DNA of 7,394 nucleotides from JBGPLJ01 sp041486385 (lineage in GTDB: Bacteria; Pseudomonadota; Gammaproteobacteria; Steroidobacterales; Steroidobacteraceae). Within the stretch, counting starts at the first letter, position 1; the number at the start of each line of letters is the position of its first letter. The position numbers and the translations under genes are program-made. A model generated the notes under the pieces. It saw only the letters and a program-made list of their open reading frames with translations. It was not told the DNA's origin and searched no databases. Positions 6,400 through 7,394 of this stretch are shown in pieces. The DNA lies in NCBI GenBank assembly GCA_041486385.1, contig JBGPLJ010000180.1:1-7394 (forward strand), in the 5' to 3' direction.

Positions 6400-7394
6400 G
6401 CAACCGGGGATTCGAATACAAATTCCGCGCGCCCCACAGCAAGCCGGAGGATCTCGGCAGCGCGCCGCCACGCTATGTGCGGACCGTCGAGAACGGCATG
6501 ATCATCGAGCGGGACCTCGCGGTCACACTCCGCGACGGCGTTGAGATCTACATCAATCTCTTTCGCCCGGCGGACGAGTCGCCGGCGGCGCCGTTGATCG
6601 GCTGGGGCCCCTACGGCAAACACGGCCACATTCAATATCAGGACGTGTTTCCAAACTGGGGCGGCAATCCGGCGCACTATTCCAGGTACTGCGCATTCGA
6701 AGCAGCGGATCCCGCCTACTGGGTGCCGCGCGGCTACGCGATCATCAATCCCGACACCCGTGGAACCTGGCATTGCAAGGGCACGGCAACGTACCTCTCG
6801 CCGGAAGAGGCGCTCGATTTCTACGATCTTGTCGAATGGGCGGGCACGCGGCCCTGGAGCAACGGCAAAGTCGGACTTGCGGGCGTCTCCTACCTCACGA
6901 GCTCGCAGTGGCGCGTCGCGGAAACGAACCCGCCCCACCTCGCCGCCATCAATCCATGGGAAGGCTGGTCCGATACCTATCGTGAGGTCGTACGTCACGG
7001 CGGCATTCCAGAGACTTTCTTCTGGCCTTACCTGACGCCGCGCTGGGGCGCGAGCACCACGCAGGTCGAAGACTTGCAGCAGGAGACACGCGATCACCCG
7101 TTCCTCGATGCGCTCTGGGAATCCAAGGCCGCGGACTTTTCGAAAATCCGCGTGCCGGCGTACATCGTCGCCAGCTGGTCGGATCAGGGTCTGCATACGC
7201 GCGGCACGCTCGAAGGATTCAAGCGCATTGCGTCGAAGGAGAAGTGGCTTGAGGTCCATGGGCGCAAGAAGTGGGCGTATTTCTACGAACCCGAAAGCGT
7301 CCGGCGCCAGCAGCAGTTCTTCGATCACTTCCTGAGAGGCGTCCCGGATTCCATGTCCGGCTGGTCGCCCGTAACGCTCGAATCGCGCCGCAAG
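6396..7394 (+). CDS. CocE/NonD-family (peptidase S15) hydrolase, 3' end missing
   Basis: Alpha/beta hydrolase of the X-Pro dipeptidyl-peptidase S15 / cocaine esterase family, which cleaves ester or amide (acyl) bonds. 333 residues are visible before the window ends; relatives are about 550-600 long, so the C-terminal jelly-roll domain is missing. The order of motifs fits. RDLAVTLRDGVEIYINLFRP opens the fold. GPYGK places Y73 where cocaine esterase has its oxyanion-hole tyrosine. PDTRGTWHCKG lies at 119-129. The nucleophile elbow GVSYLTS puts the serine at 165. The probable acid is D263 (SWSDQG). The probable histidine is H288 in EVHGRKKWAYFYEP, followed by RRQQQFFDHFLRG. No signal peptide is visible, so it should act in the cytoplasm on something the co-transcribed MFS protein imports. 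SPVTLES at 324-330 looks like the entry to the C-terminal domain. The substrate is unknown: esters, amides and acylated lactams are all handled by relatives. Confidence 0.92.
   Translation, partial: MSNRGFEYKFRAPHSKPEDLGSAPPRYVRTVENGMIIERDLAVTLRDGVEIYINLFRPADESPAAPLIGWGPYGKHGHIQYQDVFPNWGGNPAHYSRYCAFEAADPAYWVPRGYAIINPDTRGTWHCKGTATYLSPEEALDFYDLVEWAGTRPWSNGKVGLAGVSYLTSSQWRVAETNPPHLAAINPWEGWSDTYREVVRHGGIPETFFWPYLTPRWGASTTQVEDLQQETRDHPFLDALWESKAADFSKIRVPAYIVASWSDQGLHTRGTLEGFKRIASKEKWLEVHGRKKWAYFYEPESVRRQQQFFDHFLRGVPDSMSGWSPVTLESRRK

Noticed and set aside
6186..7328. 380-codon open frame on the minus strand opposite the MFS end and the hydrolase
   Set aside because: The plus strand reads as a clear S15 hydrolase with its catalytic motifs in order. 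The antisense product has no family features.
1..7394. CRISPR array, tRNA, rRNA, insertion sequence or phage attachment site
   Set aside because: No repeated units, transposase motifs, terminal repeats or RNA-gene features were seen. Almost the whole window is ordinary coding sequence.

Overview
The window is a high-GC, densely packed stretch of bacterial chromosome. It probably comes from a member of the Pseudomonadota (alpha- or betaproteobacterial style). The protein families and the short intergenic gaps support this, but no marker gene fixes the genus. It holds six protein-coding genes, two of them cut by the window edges. I see no RNA gene, insertion sequence, CRISPR array or tRNA.

Layout: (1) Positions 2-961, plus strand: the 3' part of a LysR-type regulator (DmlR/CrgA-like) with an unusually long C-terminal tail. 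(2) Positions 958-4999, minus strand: a glcD-glcE-glcF operon, read from right to left. It encodes the three subunits of a glycolate (2-hydroxyacid) dehydrogenase: the FAD subunit GlcD, the FAD-binding GlcE and the iron-sulfur subunit GlcF. The genes touch or overlap by a few bases, and glcF converges on the LysR gene so tightly that the two stop codons share a CTAG. (3) Positions 5000-5139: a 140-base divergent intergenic region carrying a dyad with the exact spacing of a LysR T-N11-A box. (4) Positions 5140-7394, plus strand: an MFS transporter of 12-helix type, followed with an ATGA overlap by an S15/CocE-NonD alpha/beta hydrolase. The hydrolase runs off the right edge, and 333 residues are visible.

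Possible joint role (inference): the transporter brings in a small organic-acid ester or amide, the cytoplasmic hydrolase cleaves it, and the divergently encoded GlcDEF oxidises a released 2-hydroxyacid such as glycolate to its 2-oxoacid, passing electrons to the respiratory chain. The usual E. coli glc partners glcC, glcG and glcB are not in the window. The individual families are well known. The candidate novelty is the cassette (transporter + hydrolase + hydroxyacid dehydrogenase) and its shared control region. The remaining odd points are a perfect 24-bp palindrome inside the LysR tail and the non-ATG coupled starts.
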